From the NCBI GenBank assembly GCA_020064725.1, contig JAGTWJ010000019.1, positions 3,472,001-3,536,000 on the forward strand: DNA of 64,000 nucleotides. Reading direction: 5' to 3'. The translations under genes were made by a program, and so were the position numbers. Positions within the stretch are counted from its first letter, which is position 1; every line of letters begins with the position of its first letter. The stretch comes from Drechslerella dactyloides (lineage: Eukaryota > Ascomycota > Orbiliomycetes > Orbiliales > Orbiliaceae). The notes beneath the pieces are model-generated. The model was not told the origin of the DNA. It ran no database searches and saw only the letters and a list, made by a program, of their open reading frames with translations. Below are positions 50,280-62,719 of the stretch, piece by piece.

Positions 50280-52486
50280 ATGGCAGACTCCGCGAGCAAA
50301 AAGCGCAAGAAGCAGTCGGAGCCTTGCCCCCGCCGTAAGGCTGCTGCAACGGCGCTCTTTCTCGACCCAGAATCTCTGCCCTCCACCAGCACCGCGGAAA
50401 TCGAGGTCGTTCGCGACCAGAAGATCACACCCATTCTCGCCGGCGTCCTGGCCGCAAACCCCGCGGATCGAGCGAAGCACCTCGCTGCGGCGAGCTCTAT
50501 AGTCGAAGATGGGCGATGCAGGAGACTGCTGCTGAAAGATCACATCATTCAAGTGGTTATGGAGCAGAGTCTGCTGGATCCCGCACAAGAAGTCGTCGCC
50601 GCAGCGTGGACTTTTCTTGACAAGCTGGTTGAGCACGGCGGATACGATGTCGCGGTCCATCTGTACCGGAGGGGCATTATGAAGCTCGTGGATGGCATTG
50701 TCGATAGTGTTTGTGAACCTCCCACAATGGACATCGGGATCAAGGTCTAACGTTCTTATAGCTCGACAGCACCATTGACAAGGTGGAGGCCGGCCCGCAA
50801 GCCGTCCTGCTGTGGGAATGTGCGAGTAGTGTAATATCGCTGCTCACTGGTTTGAAGTAAGCTTCGTGCTGCAATTTGAGGCATACCCGAGACTAGCTAA
50901 CAGTATTCGCAGTGAGACCACTGTTGAAATCCTTCAGGAGATAACGACACCGAAGATCCTGGCCTTCGCTTCGAGACTACTGGCTCCGACGACGCCTGAA
51001 CGAGTACAGACAGCTGCCTCCGTCTTCCTGGATAGAGTGACGGATAGCAATACATCTGTATATGCCATCTTATCTAGGGACTCGAACTGCATCACCCAAC
51101 TTCTGCGGCTCAATTCGACCAAGAATGAACCCACACTGCTACAAACCGCGGCTGCCTGCGGGGCCCTCAACAATCTGATAATCCAAGCACCAGCAGACGA
51201 TGACTTCACCCACGAACATCACATCTCCCCAGCGCAGCTCGCCGAGCCGCTGACGGCTGTCATCAAGGCTGTCCTGTCACAGCCATCATCTCGGGAAACC
51301 CAACAAGCACTCTACACCTCCATCGACACCCTGACAGACCTCGCCAACCATGTCACTGAAACCTTCGGCCGCCAGCCCACCGCTGCCAACGGTATCAACG
51401 GCGCCGTCGACGAGATGGATGAAGCCGCGGAGTCTGACGACGAAATGGACGATGAAGACGCATCCGATCCCGATGATGAAGACGAAGAAATAGCCGACGG
51501 CGACGACTCGGACGACGAATCGGAGCTCCCCGACGACCTCGGCGCGGACCTCGACATGGTCGCCGGCGACGAAGGCACCGCAGCCCGCGCATCCGGGCCG
51601 AAGCCCCTCCCATCGCCGGAACTCACCTACCTAGCCACATACACCGTCCCCGCCATCCTCCCCATCGTGACTTCCAATCCCTCAGACGAACCCTCCCGCC
51701 GTATAGCTCACGCATCCATCACCCTCCTCTCCGCTATCGCCCGTGCCTTCGCCACCATCACCGCTACAAACCCCCCCCGCAAGCTGAAATTCACCCTCCC
51801 ACCACCTCTCCTCGAGTACTACCGCGCCGCCGCATCCTCCATTTGGGACACCGTCATAACTCCAGTCCTGCTCTCCAACTCCGCCGACATCGCCCTCGCC
51901 GACAATATTACCACCCTCGCAATCCACATCACCGCCTTCGCCCCCTCCGTCTCCATCTCGCACAACCAGCACCGCTCCTTCCTCGCGCTGTATAATGCCG
52001 CTGCAGCACCAATTCCCCTCAAGGCCGCCTGCATCCGCGTCCTCGCAAACCTAGCACAATGCCAGGGCACCGACAGGATCCCCGTAAATCGGGAAATCGG
52101 GACCTTTCTCATCACCACGGTCAATAAACTGCCGTACCTCGGCGACCCGGAGCCGGAAGATATCCACCCAGAGGTCATCGTCGCGTGTCTGGACGCCATA
52201 TACGACGTCTACGCGGACAAGGAGTTTGATTACGACGCAGCGGTATTCGTGCAGCTCGGGTTTCTAAAGTACCTGCGCAGCTTCGTCGGCCGTGTCAAGG
52301 GGATGGTACGTTGCATTTACAATGCATTTCCCGTATATCCGTTGATCCCGCGTGTGCTAACTGACTATCGGCTTGCAGGCTAAGAAAATCGACAAGCGGA
52401 AGAATCCCGAGCTGCGGGAGAGCGTCGAGGAGGTACTACTAAACTTGAACGCGTTCATCAAGTACAAGTCGCACGAACAAGAGTAG
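50280..52486 (+). CDS. syo1: Syo1, synchronised importer of ribosomal proteins L5 and L11
   Basis: Syo1 (HEATR3 in animals) is an ARM/HEAT-repeat adaptor that carries uL18 and uL5 together with Kap104 into the nucleus for 5S RNP assembly. Four exons, 50280-50708, 50762-50856, 50913-52305 and 52379-52486, 674 residues, the normal size. The N-terminus is basic with a nuclear-import-like KKRKKQSEPCPRRK near residues 7-20. Helical repeats follow (QEVVAAAWTFLDKLVEHGGY, LLWECASSVISLLTGL). A long acidic loop near residues 355-400 (ESDDEMDDEDASDPDDEDEE) is a hallmark of Syo1. The C-terminus ends ELRESVEEVLLNLNAFIKYK. The first intron donor is the least sure: GTTTGT at 50709 keeps phase and has a CTAAC branch site. 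Confidence 0.9.
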
Positions 52487-52872
52487 CGCAAATATATATC
52501 GGTCGACCCCACTTTGCTAAGGGAGTAAGCGGATGCGTAAATGAGAAGCAGTGAGGCATATGTACGATAAATTTACGTGGAAAAGTTTAGCGTATAGACA
52601 AAAGCATCTTGTGAATGTACAATATCAAATGAGAATTTATGATAGATTTCTAAACTCATTTCATCAGCTGGTTCCACATTGACCTTGGTGGAGAGCTTGC
52701 ACGTATCACAGCTATTCTTCACGGCTACAGCAGGATAGATTAAAGATGCTACAATTCGAGAGTGTCTAGCCTAGGCACGACTATACGAACTGTCGATTTT
52801 CTTCTATTAGCTAACGGTAGCTACGATCCCTATATGCACATGCCATATCACATAACCCTCCTATGCCACCTC
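52487..52872. other. Convergent 3' intergenic region
   Basis: 386 bases between the SYO1 and RPN1 stops, AT-rich. No gene. Confidence 0.6.
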
Positions 52873-55800
52873 TCACGAATCCTGCTCCGCCTGCCACTCC
52901 GGATTCTATCGCGCAAATCGTTAGTCAGCCAATCTCTTCACATGAGCTAAGGATCGGACGAGAGACAACATACCTTCTTCAGAATCACCAGTCCCTCCAT
53001 GCTGCTGTTCAACGCAATATACTGCTCATCCTCCAACTCCGCGCGCTCGCCGTACGCCAACAGCACAGGCGTGCTCTGCGTCTGCCACCCCGTAATCGTC
53101 TTGGGCCGCCCCGCCTGCCCGACGATATCGACCGCCTGTCCAACGCGGACATTCACCGCCAGCGGCTTGAGCTCCTCGTCCAGCGTGACCAGGAACCGCG
53201 GATGCATCGCGGGGACCAGGAAGAACAGCAGATAGTGCGCATCCGACAGAACAAAGCTCTTCGCATCCACAAGCGACACGAGCACCGTCAGCAGACCCGC
53301 AACGCTGACCCGCGACATGACCTGCCGGTCCGTGTGGAACGGGTTGACGGAGATGGCACCCTTGCCCATGTGCAGCAGCCCTTGCGCGATGCGCACCATG
53401 AAAAGCGCGTTCTCATCACGGTGGTAGTAGCTGACGAGACTGCGGAGGAGCTGTGCGAGGCGGGCGTTGTTGGTCCCCGCGCCGACGAGACCCATGGCGA
53501 AGATGGCGTTGAGGGCAACGTCGTTGTCGTTGTCGTGGCTGTAGCGGGAGAGGGTGTCGTAGACGCGCATCTGCGGGTTGGACGCGGAGACGAGGCCCAT
53601 GGCGAGGGGCACGGCTTTTCGGATGACGCCCTCGCCGTAGTGCATGAGATGGCCGAACTGGCGGAGGACCATCTCCTGGCCGACGTCCTCGCCCATGGCG
53701 ATGAGGGCGATGGCGAGGACGGCGTAGGCTTGGAAGATGTCGTCGCCTTCCTTGGCTTCCTTGCTGTCCTTGTCCTTGTCCTTTTCCTTGTCCGCCTTGT
53801 CGATGTGCTCGTTGCAGAGGTGCAGCATGGACTGGATCTTGAGCACGTTGCCGGTGCCGGCGTACGCGCAGGCGTTGACGAGGACCTGCGTGTGCTTGGA
53901 GAAAGGGTGGTCGATAGCCTTGAGCGTCTCGATTGTTGTTTCGGCTTCCTCCTGGCGGGAGACGAAGAGGAGGGCGAGGCCAAGGGACAGGAAACGCGAC
54001 CATTTGTCTTTCAGCTCGGCGGGCTCGCGGGCGAAGAGGGTTTCGAGGATCGCCGACGAGACATCGCCGTTAGAGGAGCCGACGAAAATCAGGCCGAGCG
54101 AGAGTGCTGCGAGGGCGCACAGCTGGATGTTTCCGTCGTTGAGGATCGGAGTGAGGTAGTCGATGAGCTCGGTCCGGTGGGAGCCAGCGTACGCGAGACC
54201 GAGACTGGATGCCGGTTAGCAATTCCGATGCATGTACAGTGTATGATGGGAGACCGGCTTACCCCATGATGGCGCTCATCCTTATTACTGCGTTTTCACG
54301 GTCCAGGACGTTCTGTTCGCCCAGCAGAGCAAGCGCTGGGTCCGAGTCGCTCCGGATGCCAGAGTTGACCAAGCCAATACCAAAGTGCGCACCAGCCTGC
54401 AAAAATCACCGACAGTCAGTCCCATTGCATACACACGGGGAGACCGTGGGGCCATACCCTGATCGGAATCTCATCGGAATACGTATACTTGTCGATCGCC
54501 GACAAACCCATATCCACATCCCACAGCATGAGCAAGCCTGTCGACGCCGCGGCGGACAGCTTGCCCAGCTCCTTGTTCTTGTACACCCAGGGACTGGCCT
54601 CATCCTCCACCAACACCAATTTATCTTGCCCGAACCCGGCATTGACAAACGCGTTTACAAACGTAGACGCAAGGTTGTGTCGCGCGGAGTCCACGTTACT
54701 AGACGCCCCGCCCCGCTGGTGCTCCAGGTGTGTTTTGTAGATGTCGTCCGGTGTCCTGGGTTCCGCCAGGTTCAGCTCCTTGGCCATGTACTGGAACATG
54801 GCTGACAACTTGGTGTTGTTCAGGCACTCTGCCACCTCGTCGTCCTCCGTCTCCAGCCATATCTGCTGCCGGGCGATTATGAACGCGATCTGCTTCTTAA
54901 CAAGCGGGTCTTCGGCCGCGTTGAAGTCGTCTCTGATCAGATCGGGATCGTTGAGCCGGATGGCGAGAACGACAGCCTGCGTGAGCTTGTCGTACTGCCT
55001 ATAGATATCATGCGCGGTGCGCAAAAAGGCGATATCATCGGGGAACGGCAGAAGATTCACCATGCTGTATATCCGGAATCGTCAGCCGGCACGCCACCAC
55101 GTATTTCCAAAGAGAATCCCTCTAAATCATACCTAACCATGTAGAGACACGCCCGGGCGTACGTGTTCTCGTCCAGGTACTGCGGCAGCTGGTCAATCAT
55201 CTCCAATTCGCTCAGCAAGTCCACGGCGTCCGCCTCGGCATTGTGCCGTAGAAAGTACGGGACCAACGACAACGCCAGGTCGCTGAGCTCCTGCGTGTCC
55301 TCTTCTTTCTCCTGGCGCTTGTTGTACATAGTTCCGATCTCCAGAGCTAGATGGCGGACGTATTCATGACCCCAGGCGCCAATGTCATTGGAGGGGGACA
55401 GCAGACGGTATTTCAGGGACTCTTGTCGGTCATCGTCGGAGTATGTCATCCCGAGGACGGACAGGACATCGGCCAGCATTAACTGTAGTCACACGGGTAT
55501 CAGCACACGTACCGCATAGACCGGTCGCGTAAGAAGTGTGAGGAAGGGTAGGCACCTTCTGGTCCTGGTGGGCCCACTTGTCGTAGAGGCCCGCGAGGTC
55601 TTCATAGTGGGGTCTTAGGAACTTGAGCGGCTTGGGAACCGCCGTCATCGAGGACGTCGACGTCCGTATAAAGTTCTTGATGGCCTCCATCGCCGGCGTG
55701 TAGAGATTCGTGTCAAACTCCTGCGGACGCCACCCACCCGTCAGCTCAGGTTCAGCTTGCCATTCGCCGGGACGGAAGCATCTATCGTCCGAGGGTATCA

Positions 55801-56098
55801 ATCTCGAACCTTTAACCGCTCTACCAGCATTTCGAGCTCCGACTTGAGCTGCTGGTCCTCCTCCGATAGCTCCTCTGTCCGCCACGAGATCGATTAGCGT
55901 GCTTCCTTATCGCGGGCGGCACCACTGGCAGCTCCCGCCAGCCGCGTAACTGCAGCCAGAAAAATCCATCGGTGATATCGAACCTTCTTTCGGCTCTCCC
56001 TTAGCATCCTTTAGCACTGCGTCGTCCTTTTTGGGCGCTTCTGTGGCCTTTCCCTTGCCCTTATCAAGGGCTCCAGCGCCCTCCTTCTCGTTTGCCAT
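52873..56098 (-). CDS. rpn1: 26S proteasome regulatory subunit Rpn1
   Basis: Rpn1 (PSMD2) is the large non-ATPase base subunit of the 19S particle and docks ubiquitin and UBL shuttle proteins. I read eight exons: 55984-56098, 55810-55874, 55556-55720, 55133-55482, 54458-55064, 54263-54396, 52974-54204 and 52873-52905; 899 residues. Short 5' exons join to give [20 protein letters not shown], then [20 protein letters not shown] and [20 protein letters not shown], the conserved Rpn1 opening. The toroid of proteasome/cyclosome repeats runs through [61 protein letters not shown] and [15 protein letters not shown]. An 11-codon last exon supplies [10 protein letters not shown] after GLVILKK, the usual end. 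N-terminus is Lys/Glu-rich and disordered. Expression is probably constitutive with other proteasome genes; I saw no clear PACE element. Confidence 0.94.
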
Positions 56099-56703
56099 GG
56101 TGGAGAGAGTGGGCGGGACGCAAACGACTGTAAACGCGGACTACGGGACCCGTGTAGCTTCGAAACTATGGTGGTTATCGGCCGCGAGTATGGCGGTATG
56201 CGGAAGTGACGCGTCCGGGATGGCTGCAGGTCTGTCGGTATCGGATGTGGCGATGGATGCAGGCACGGTTGGTGGTGGGAGGTAGTTTTGGATGGCGGGT
56301 CAAGGTGGTCGTTGGCGTTCGTTCGGGCTTTGAAATCCAAAGTGGAAATTGGCACAAGCAACGCAAGCCGTCATGACGACGCATCGAGCTCCAGATTATG
56401 TCAGCCTGGCCTTCACGGCTTCACAGTGCACCATCTGGAAAGCTGGAGCATGAGAAGGATGCCATTCACTATCTTCATGGCTGCTGGAGATGATTCTTCC
56501 ATCAAAAAAAATAAATTGGGTATGATGCAGTTTGTCAAGAATCGAACTCAAAATCGGAAGTGCATTAAACCTAGATGGCCGTAAAAACTAGCCCGCTATA
56601 TCCTCCCAGCCAGCTAATATAATCGTTACAATGGATACAAATGTACAATGCTATAGTACAAGCCAGATCCGAGACCAATACATATACAGAGACGTCCCTC
56701 CAC
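56099..56703. other. Intergenic, RPN1 promoter and MATE 3' flank
   Basis: 605 bases between two minus-strand genes. Overlapping short ORFs have no coding character. Confidence 0.55.
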
Positions 56704-58670
56704 TTAATCGTCGCGAAGCCTCTCGCGGGCGTCGGAAACCATAGCATGCCACTTTGTCCGCATGACGATGATGGTCTCTATGATTGCTACCAGCAGCAGC
56801 GCAATGCTGACGCCAGACCAAAGTCCCAACAGACCCCTGTGTAGCGTATTTATATTAGCTTCTATTATGAAGTATATCTGGATAGAACGCAGAGAGTGGA
56901 CTGCTTACCATCCAAAATTGAACGCGGCAGCGAAGGAGAAGGGCAAGGCGAGGACGTAGTATGCAGCGAGGTTCGTCCACGCTCCGATATTCTGCCTTCC
57001 CTGCCCTCGAAGGATACCGCCAGCCGTGGCTGCAACCGAATCCCACAGCTGGAACAGGGCGCAGATTGGCAGAGTGTTCGCGACCAGCTCTGCGAGTAAA
57101 GTTAGCTCGATGCTACATGAGAATAGGCAAGGGGAATAGGAGAATACATACTGATCACCTCGGGGTCGTTGCTGAACATCTTGCCGATGTCGTGCCTGGC
57201 AGCCGTCAGCAGCGTGGCATTGCAAATACCGAGTAACAAACTCCCACACAGCGCGACCGTCGAGCTTATCTTCGCTGCATCTCCCAGCGTGGCACCCAGG
57301 AAATTGGCTACCCGCGTCGACGTCGCAATCGACAGCGCGAAGGGGATCTGGAACGTAACAGATGTGCAAGTCGCCAGCACGCTCTGCGCCGCAAGATGCT
57401 TCGTCGACAGATAACTCGCCGCGAGCGTCAGCAGCTCGAACGCGAGGAACTCGGACAGGATCATAATCAACCCGGGAAGCGCCAGCCTGATCATAGGAGA
57501 CCAGTTCTGAAGTGCCTTCCTGCTGAACCCACCCCAACACTCAGACCCCCTCACGAAGGCGACGTACAAGAACAGCAGCAGCGGCATCAGCCAGTTTGTG
57601 ATGACGACGGCAGTCGGCGCGCCGAGGAACCCGAATCCGATGACCGGGTGCCAGACGAGCAGGTAGTTCAGCAGCGCGTTAACCGGTGCACAGATCAGGA
57701 GGATCCATGTCGCCGCCGAGAAGATGCCCTGCGCCTGCACGAACCGCTTGCCGACCTCCCACGCCGCGTACCCTGGTGCACCAAGCGCCAGGACCCTCAA
57801 GTAGCCGCCGGCGAGCCTGCAGAGTTCCGGGTCGGGGACGATCGGTCGTAGGATGGCCTCGCTGAACTGCCAGACGATGACGATGGGGATGGTGATGACC
57901 ATGAGGAACCAGAAGCATCGCTGCATCTGCACACCAACCAGCGTCTTCTTCCCGGAGCCGTACGCCTGCGCGCAGAGTGTGTCCAACGATGTCGCGAGGC
58001 CCTGGTAGATTGTGTATCCGGTGATGTTGCAAGTCATGGACGCCAGGCTGACCGCTGCGAGTTCGTTCGTGCCCAGCTTTCCGACGGAGAAGACGCTGGC
58101 GACGGTAAGAGAGTACTGTAGGATGAATGTAAGGATCATTGGCCCGGAATACTTTGTCAGCACCTTGGCCTCTCGCTGCCAGGTAGTGCTGATGATGCCA
58201 GCCTCGACGCTATCCTTCCATTTGGACGAGGGATCTGCTGTTGCAGCGAGCAGTGCGGACTCGTCGTCGGACCCCGATTGGGGCAGTAAGGGATCCTGTT
58301 CTGTCGCGGCATGTCGTTGCTGCCATGGGAGACCGTGTATCGACCGCTTTCTGGGTATTATGTGGTTGTCGCGCAGCAAACTGCGTTCGTCTTCGATAAT
58401 CTGCTCGCGCTCAGAGCTGGTGATGTAGGTTGGTGGCAGCGGCAGCGTCGATATCAGCGCAGAGCGAGTGATTAGAGAACCGCAGACAACGGACGATCGG
58501 CGCCGGTAGGACGTTGCCAGCTGGAGGTCCGGGTCGATATCAGACGGCGCAACCAGGCCGGCGCTGTACTCCAGGTCTTCGTCGTCATCGTCGTTTGGGT
58601 TGGCGAAGCGAGAGTTGTAAGGAACTTGGAGGGCATTCCTCGTCGGAGCAGACTTTGACAAGCCGGCCAT
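56704..58670 (-). CDS. MATE family efflux transporter
   Basis: MATE proteins export organic cations and other compounds using H+ or Na+ gradients, at the plasma or vacuolar membrane. Three exons, 57152-58670, 56909-57089 and 56704-56836, 610 residues. A polar N-terminal extension of about 165 residues carries acidic runs (NPNDDDDEDLEYSAG) and a dileucine-like DPLLPQ, common in fungal vacuolar members. Twelve membrane segments follow in two MatE halves; family marks include GPMILTFILQYSLTVASVFS, AAVSLASMTCNITGYTIYQG, LDTLCAQAYGSGKK with VQMQRCFWFL, and in the second half LPGLIMILSEFLAFELLTLA and the exon 2 stretch AATAGGILRGQGRQNIGAWT. The last exon gives the final helix (GVSIALLLVAIIETIIVM) and a basic tail. 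The substrate cannot be told from sequence. Confidence 0.92.
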
Positions 58671-60267
58671 GATGTAATAGATTAATTATCGGTGCCCAGC
58701 AAAAAAAGCATCGAGTGACACCCTCTTGGCCAACAAGCAGGACGGTTTGGTAAACTAGATTGGAAGACGAAAGGTAGGACAGAAGAAGCGAAGAGGGAGA
58801 ATTAAATTTTTTCCAGGCTGCTGTGATACTATATATCTCTTGCAGCAGAGCTAGTAGCTCGTGTCCCGGGAGGGAGTTCCACCGGAACCATAAGCAAAGT
58901 GCCCAACTCGGCCTCGGGTCTCAGCATGCGGCATCGCCGTGAACAGCTGGTGTCAATTCGAGACTGCAAAACCGCCCTCATAAAATTTAAGAAGAGCGCA
59001 TCAACCCCAGTCTGGTGCTTGTCGCTTTGGCTCCGCGGCGGGCGATTCGCGGCAAGGTGACCGGGCCAAGGTTCCTGCAAGGTCTAGCTGCATGCTGTTG
59101 CTCATCTGGGAATTTTGCATTGTCGGAGATAGCCTACCGGCCAGTCAGAGGCGCACGATAAGGCAGGCCTGCCGGGCCCGGCCTGAAAACATTCAAGCTG
59201 AAAAAAGAGCCCGTTCGGACTTGCCCTGCGATCAGAGTTAGCCGGCGACGGGACGTTGGCGAGCGATGACGATATCGGCGCGATCCTTCACCTTCTATAT
59301 TGTGCCCGAACCGGCCGTGGCACTGGGCGCCAACCCACCCCGCAATACTTCTCTCGATCCTGTCTCATGGGCGATTGTGTCGATTTCCATTGGTGGGAGG
59401 ATGCGATTTCGTCTACCAGTGGGCCAAGAAGTATCCAACCAAGAATGTACCTAGGTAGCCCCGGGGCCAAGAATGTTGAGGCCTTCGATGTTGTATTTCA
59501 CGACCCAACACAAATATTTCCTAGCTCGACCCACAGGCGCAGCATGAGTCAGAGGCAATGCGAGAGCTCAGGCATTGCACGATGGTTCTGATTACAATCG
59601 GTAGCCGCCTGACTAACTCTAATTCCTGCAATCTGCACTAGCACGATAATGCGCTGGTGTATCTGTATCTATCCCGTCCTCTTGTACATGTACGTCCTTT
59701 CGTCGCGAGAACTCTAAAGCTTATACTGTGAACACGTGCACAAGGTCTAAGTCTGACAATCTATTGATAGATTTCGACTAAAGCAAGCAGTGATACATTT
59801 GGGCTGTGTAGAGTTTACTGCATGCGATGTCGACATGTCTGCCAAAAGTTTAGAGACGGAGAAATGTAATTGGTTGGCCTGGCCAGTCGAATCTGTTTGT
59901 ATGTCTGGGAGAGATATCAGTCGGTGTGAATACGTGTACGTGCGCAGGTTATCATGTATAACATAGGACTCGCACTTCTAAACCTATGCAATTCTTCTAT
60001 TAGGGATACAGTCTGCCGGGAGACGTATATATAGCCCCCATCAGCAGATTGGAAAGTCAAAAATATCGCCTGGAGACTTTCCAGACGATAATACTCTATC
60101 GAAAGTAACTTAACACAAACTTTTGAATATCGATATCGTGAAGGATCTGCTAGCTATATAGATCTGGGATAATTGCGACTTGAACTTAAAGGAGCAGCCA
60201 AGCCAGCCACCATAGCTCGAATCCAAGAATACAACTGATATTCAAATATTGCCTTCGAGTCAACAGA
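58671..60267. other. Intergenic
   Basis: 1.6 kb. A 111-codon ORF at 59256-59591 has no motif. The right end holds the promoter of the 60268 gene. Confidence 0.5.
60026..60033 (+). promoter_or_regulatory. TATA-like element for the gene at 60268
   Basis: TATATATA about 235 bases before the ATG at 60268, followed by an A-rich leader. Confidence 0.35.
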
Positions 60268-60669
60268 ATGTGCTGGGTTCTACAGTGGTTTACAGAAGTA
60301 CGTCCCAATCTCTGCATTGCTTTACCGTATATCCAAACATAGACAAAGGGATACACATCAAAATTTTGAAAGTCGTGAGGGAGTAGATGATATCATTCGC
60401 AAAAGATACTAACTATCCGATGTGAAATGCAGTGCCACCACCTCGTCCTCCGCGAACTCTCCGAGATGGACATGTACAAGCACCCCTGCGAGTGCAAGGT
60501 CGTGGTCAACGAGCGCCGCGTGCAGCGGATGGACACATCCTGCCCGATCTGCGAGCTGCACCAGGAGGGCAGGATCACGCTGGACGAGCGGGACGAGCGG
60601 ATCGCTAGCATGAAGACGTTGATAATGACGCGGGGGCCCAATTTGCGGGAAGTGGAGGTTGGGCCGTGA
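60268..60669 (+). CDS. Small cysteine/histidine protein, 88 aa, possible zinc-binding
   Basis: Two exons, 60268-60297 and 60433-60669 (donor GTACGT, acceptor ATGCAG). The product starts MCWVLQWFTE and joins CHHLVLRELSEMDMYKHPCE. Cysteines and histidines are spaced as Cys-2, CHH at 11-13, HPCEC near 27-31 and CPIC near 48-51, a spacing that suits one or two zinc sites. A charged helix follows (LDERDERIASMKTLIM) and a short tail ending EVEVGP. Many Pezizomycotina encode small proteins starting MC and holding a few CxC/CPxC pairs, but I cannot name a family. The spliced frame is well supported: exon 2 has strong C/G third positions and exon 1 supplies the only sensible start. Confidence 0.65.
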
Positions 60670-61941
60670 TGATATATCTGAGGTCTGGTACATAGTATAG
60701 TGTTATACGCACGTACTTGGCTGCGTCTGTGTAGAGTCCGAGGTCTGGATGCTTATATGGATAGCGGCAGGGTTGATCCAGGTTTGATGGATCCATGCGG
60801 AGACACAATTATCTGTATGACTATAAATGTAGGAGAGATTTAAATCTAGATGACGAAATTCGAAAGCCCGGGTAGATTAACAGAGCCACGCAAACGTGTG
60901 CAGGCCCATCCATGCTGCCTTTTCACCTCGTCTGGATATATACGCATCGTCGTCGTCTTGAGATATCGTCGAGTTGAAGGGAGCATATTATCCGAGGATG
61001 CAGTCTAGACTGCGCTGTGTTGCAGCCGGACTTATGCACCGCGGCATCTTCCCGCACCACATTTTACTGCCAGAAGATGCATCCCTGCCCGCCGCCAGCC
61101 AGTCAGAAGAGAGGACGCCGCTCCGGCCGAAGCTAGATCCACATCACGCCCTCGACACACGCCGGCTTCAGGGTCCACCCGATCCCGGATTCCCCAGCTT
61201 TACAGATTTTTCTCCGCTCGACCCTTTTACCCAACAGTTATGAGGATGAGGGGGTCGCAAGGACACTAGACTGTGACAGAGGTGCATCTCATGACAGCAC
61301 CAGCCGTCGCGCCGCGCTTCAGTTGGGAATGGTCGTGGTCGGCTAAGCCAGGCTGCAGTGCCCTTCCCGTCTCCCAAAATGCTCAGCTGCCAGCTCGTCC
61401 AGGCCGTGTGGCCAGCCAGCGAGGTATGGGACGGCCGTCGTGCTCCGAGCTCTGCCCGAAACTGCAGAGCCCCCCTGACGAAGGCTTTTTTTTCTCTCTT
61501 TCTTTCTGAATCTGAGTTTTCCGGTTGAGATGGATGGGTGGTGCGTTTAAATTTAAATACTCGGCCGGCCGTCGTTACGTAGGAGTTACTTGAGAGGCAA
61601 ATCCATTTACGTTTTTCCCAGTCGCGAATGTACAGTACATACTTCACACATATGCATACCTCTCATGCAGGACGATGAGATCACATAATCCGGCACCCGA
61701 ATCGCGATATCACCCGAATAACTTCTGATTGGAAGAGAGCACCTTTTCTCCCTCAACCTGCAGCTGCTGCACACGGCTGGTTATCGTGAGAAACATTGTT
61801 ATCGGAAACTAGCTTGTTTGAGGAGTCATTCTCTCTAAAAGGTCGACCTTCTTTGAAAACCTGCTTTGATACTATAATACTTCATCCCTTCGTTCGAGTA
61901 AAAAAACCACAACTCCACCTCATTTATACATCACGACAACC
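60670..61941. other. Intergenic
   Basis: 1.27 kb. Overlapping ORFs near 60974-61647 on both strands have no motif. The last 100 bases form an A/C-rich leader of the DUF202 gene. Confidence 0.5.
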
Positions 61942-62585
61942 ATGGCCGCTATTCTACACAGCTACGGCACATTCGACAGCCGCACAAACTTCGTCCTGGT
62001 CGAAGAGTACGCAATCCTCCACCCCAGCCTATTATACAACCTCGCTTCCACCCGCCCCGGCTAACGAACCCCATTGCAATTCACAGGGTCGGCCAGAATG
62101 CCAACCTCTTCCTCGCCCGTCCGCTGACCGGCCCGCTCGTCTTTGAGAATAACGCCTCCGACGCTCGCGACCACTGCGCTAATGAACGCAACTTCCTCTC
62201 CTGGCTGCGGCTGAGTTCATATTTATGCATCATGTCCGTCGCCGTCATGACGACCTTCCACTTTTCCGATCAGCCGACGCGGCTGGAGCGTGCCATCGCG
62301 TTCCCGCTTGGCATGGTCTTCTGGGTTCTGGCGATGCTGAGCTTGGCCTGCGGGGTGGTCAACTATCTCAAGACAATCGAGAAGTACAGCCGCAAGGTGC
62401 CGCTTGTGCAAAGCGGCTGGCCGACGCAGCTGGTGCGTATCCACCCCTTCCCTTTATGATGATTGCGGTGGCAGGTGTAGCTAACGGTGGAGGTGTGTGT
62501 GCTGTAGTTGGCTGCTGTTGTTGCTATCACAGTGATATTCTGCTGCGTGCTCTTCCTCGTCAACAATGCCATCTACGACAACTAG
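61942..62585 (+). CDS. DUF202 family small membrane protein
   Basis: Three exons, 61942-62006, 62087-62432 and 62508-62585, 162 residues. After a short N-terminus (MAAILHSYGTFDSRTNFVLV) comes the DUF202 signature ANERNFLSWLRLSSYLCIMS, where the Asn-Glu-Arg..Trp-Arg core sits just before the first membrane helix. Two further helices follow (AFPLGMVFWVLAMLSLACGV and AVVAITVIFCCVLFLVNN). The third helix is split by the last intron. The same three-helix domain forms Vtc1 and the C-terminal part of the vacuolar polyphosphate synthase complex in yeast; stand-alone fungal DUF202 proteins are less understood. It is convergent with the METTL4-like gene with a 134-base gap. Confidence 0.85.
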
Positions 62586-62719
62586 CCGGCTGTACAACAT
62601 TTTTCCCCCTAGATGTTCGGATTCGATTTCGGAGTTCCCTTTGCATCGGTTTAGCGCTACGAGACCAGACTCGGAGGAGTTTTTGTTTCTTCTTTTCGGG
62701 ACCGTGTATATAGAATAGA

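Noticed and set aside
55790..55845. tRNA-like sequence on the minus strand (GGTAGAGCGG then GGTTCGAGAT)
   Set aside because: It is the end of an RPN1 exon and its donor site; there is no anticodon arm or acceptor pairing.
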